A stretch of DNA of 64,000 bases, from contig OZ005697.1 of NCBI GenBank assembly GCA_963930775.1, forward strand, positions 744,001 to 808,000, in the 5' to 3' direction. Made by a program: the position numbers and the translations under genes. The notes under the pieces are model-generated. The model was not told the DNA's origin, did not search any database, and saw nothing but the letters and a program-made list of their open reading frames with translations. Positions 63,557 through 64,000 of this stretch are shown here, piece after piece. Source of the DNA: Cliona cf. orientalis (lineage: Eukaryota > Porifera > Demospongiae > Clionaida > Clionaidae). How positions within the stretch are numbered: position 1 is the stretch's first letter; every line of letters begins with the position of its first letter.

Positions 63557-64000
63557 TTGAAACCATATCACCAGGATTGATTCATTGCACAAGCACCTCC
63601 TCTTTAATAAAATTTACAGTAATACTCATGTAATATTGGCTTGAACATTTAATTATAGATAATCTATGGCTTAATAGAATAGTACACTAGCACACCTAAA
63701 TATTGAACAAAAAGATCAGGGGTGGAACATTCTAGATGTGTCTACAATAATACATTTCACAAACAAAACATAGTCCTTGTTATCGTAAGGGGACTATCCC
63801 GGGGGAATTCCAAATCTGAGTGCACAGTGTGCACTCTGGCTGTTTCATGTGTTCCGGGTGCACATGACACATGCACAATCCAATGAATAGCCACACCAGG
63901 CTTAACATGTTGACCCGTCCTTGCGCTGGTCTAGCTCGATAGACTGGTTTAATAGGTTTGTAAATGTGCTGACGTGCATAATGACGTACAGTACTAGTAC

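Larger units (their letters stand above)
62595..64000. other. Non-coding right end of window
   Basis: 3' flank of TRAF and beyond; no gene recognised. Contains the hairpin insertions at 63425 and 63506 and, at 63785-63808, a sequence shared with 59764-59788 (GTAAGGGGACT..., CCCGGGGGAATT). Confidence 0.65.

Overview
This is eukaryotic DNA: compact, intron-rich and AT-rich, with mostly 50-400 bp introns, GT-AG splice sites, and conserved animal genes. Metazoan alpha-spectrin with an internal SH3 domain, a TRAF adaptor, Integrator subunit 5, glomulin and a lineage-specific array of death-domain/ankyrin genes suggest an early-branching invertebrate. A demosponge of the Amphimedon type is my best guess (inference from gene style and gene content; no species marker was read).

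Layout. 1-9352 (-): N-terminal 1,871 codons of alpha-spectrin, running off the left edge. 9530-29949: a segmentally duplicated block. Three tandem (+) copies (A, B, C) of a gene encoding a death domain, an unrecognised ~235-residue domain and ankyrin repeats alternate with (-) PPIL4 sequence. PPIL4 itself is complete only after copy C (28254-29949); after copies A and B only its 3' part remains. Copy C is intact (700 aa), copy A has a damaged 3' end, and copy B is a pseudogene with a MITE in its death-domain exon. 30335-32084 (-) SURF4; 32309-38970 (+) INTS5; 39327-42212 (-) a SAPCD-like scaffold; 42614-43535 (-) BBLN; 44358-48224 (+) NDOR1; 49478-50416 (-) a single-exon DHHC palmitoyltransferase; 50750-51792 (-) RPL28; 51910-55198 (+) glomulin; 55688-59495 (-) DDX39B; 60390-62594 (+) a TRAF. 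The last 1.4 kb is non-coding, with two tiny hairpin insertions.

Gene order alternates head-to-head and tail-to-tail. Divergent pairs share short spacers: spectrin/copy A 177 bp, SURF4/INTS5 224 bp, RPL28/GLMN 117 bp. The BBLN/NDOR1 and DDX39B/TRAF spacers have each been enlarged by a palindromic element with a 9-bp target-site duplication. Most genes are housekeeping (cytoskeleton, ER export, Integrator, Fe-S/diflavin electron transfer, mRNA export, ribosome). The death-domain/ankyrin array and the TRAF are probable innate-signalling genes, and a perfect kappaB-type decamer precedes each of the three array copies.

Exon boundaries were read by eye from splice consensus plus reading-phase continuity. 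For every intact multi-exon gene listed, the exon lengths sum to a whole number of codons.
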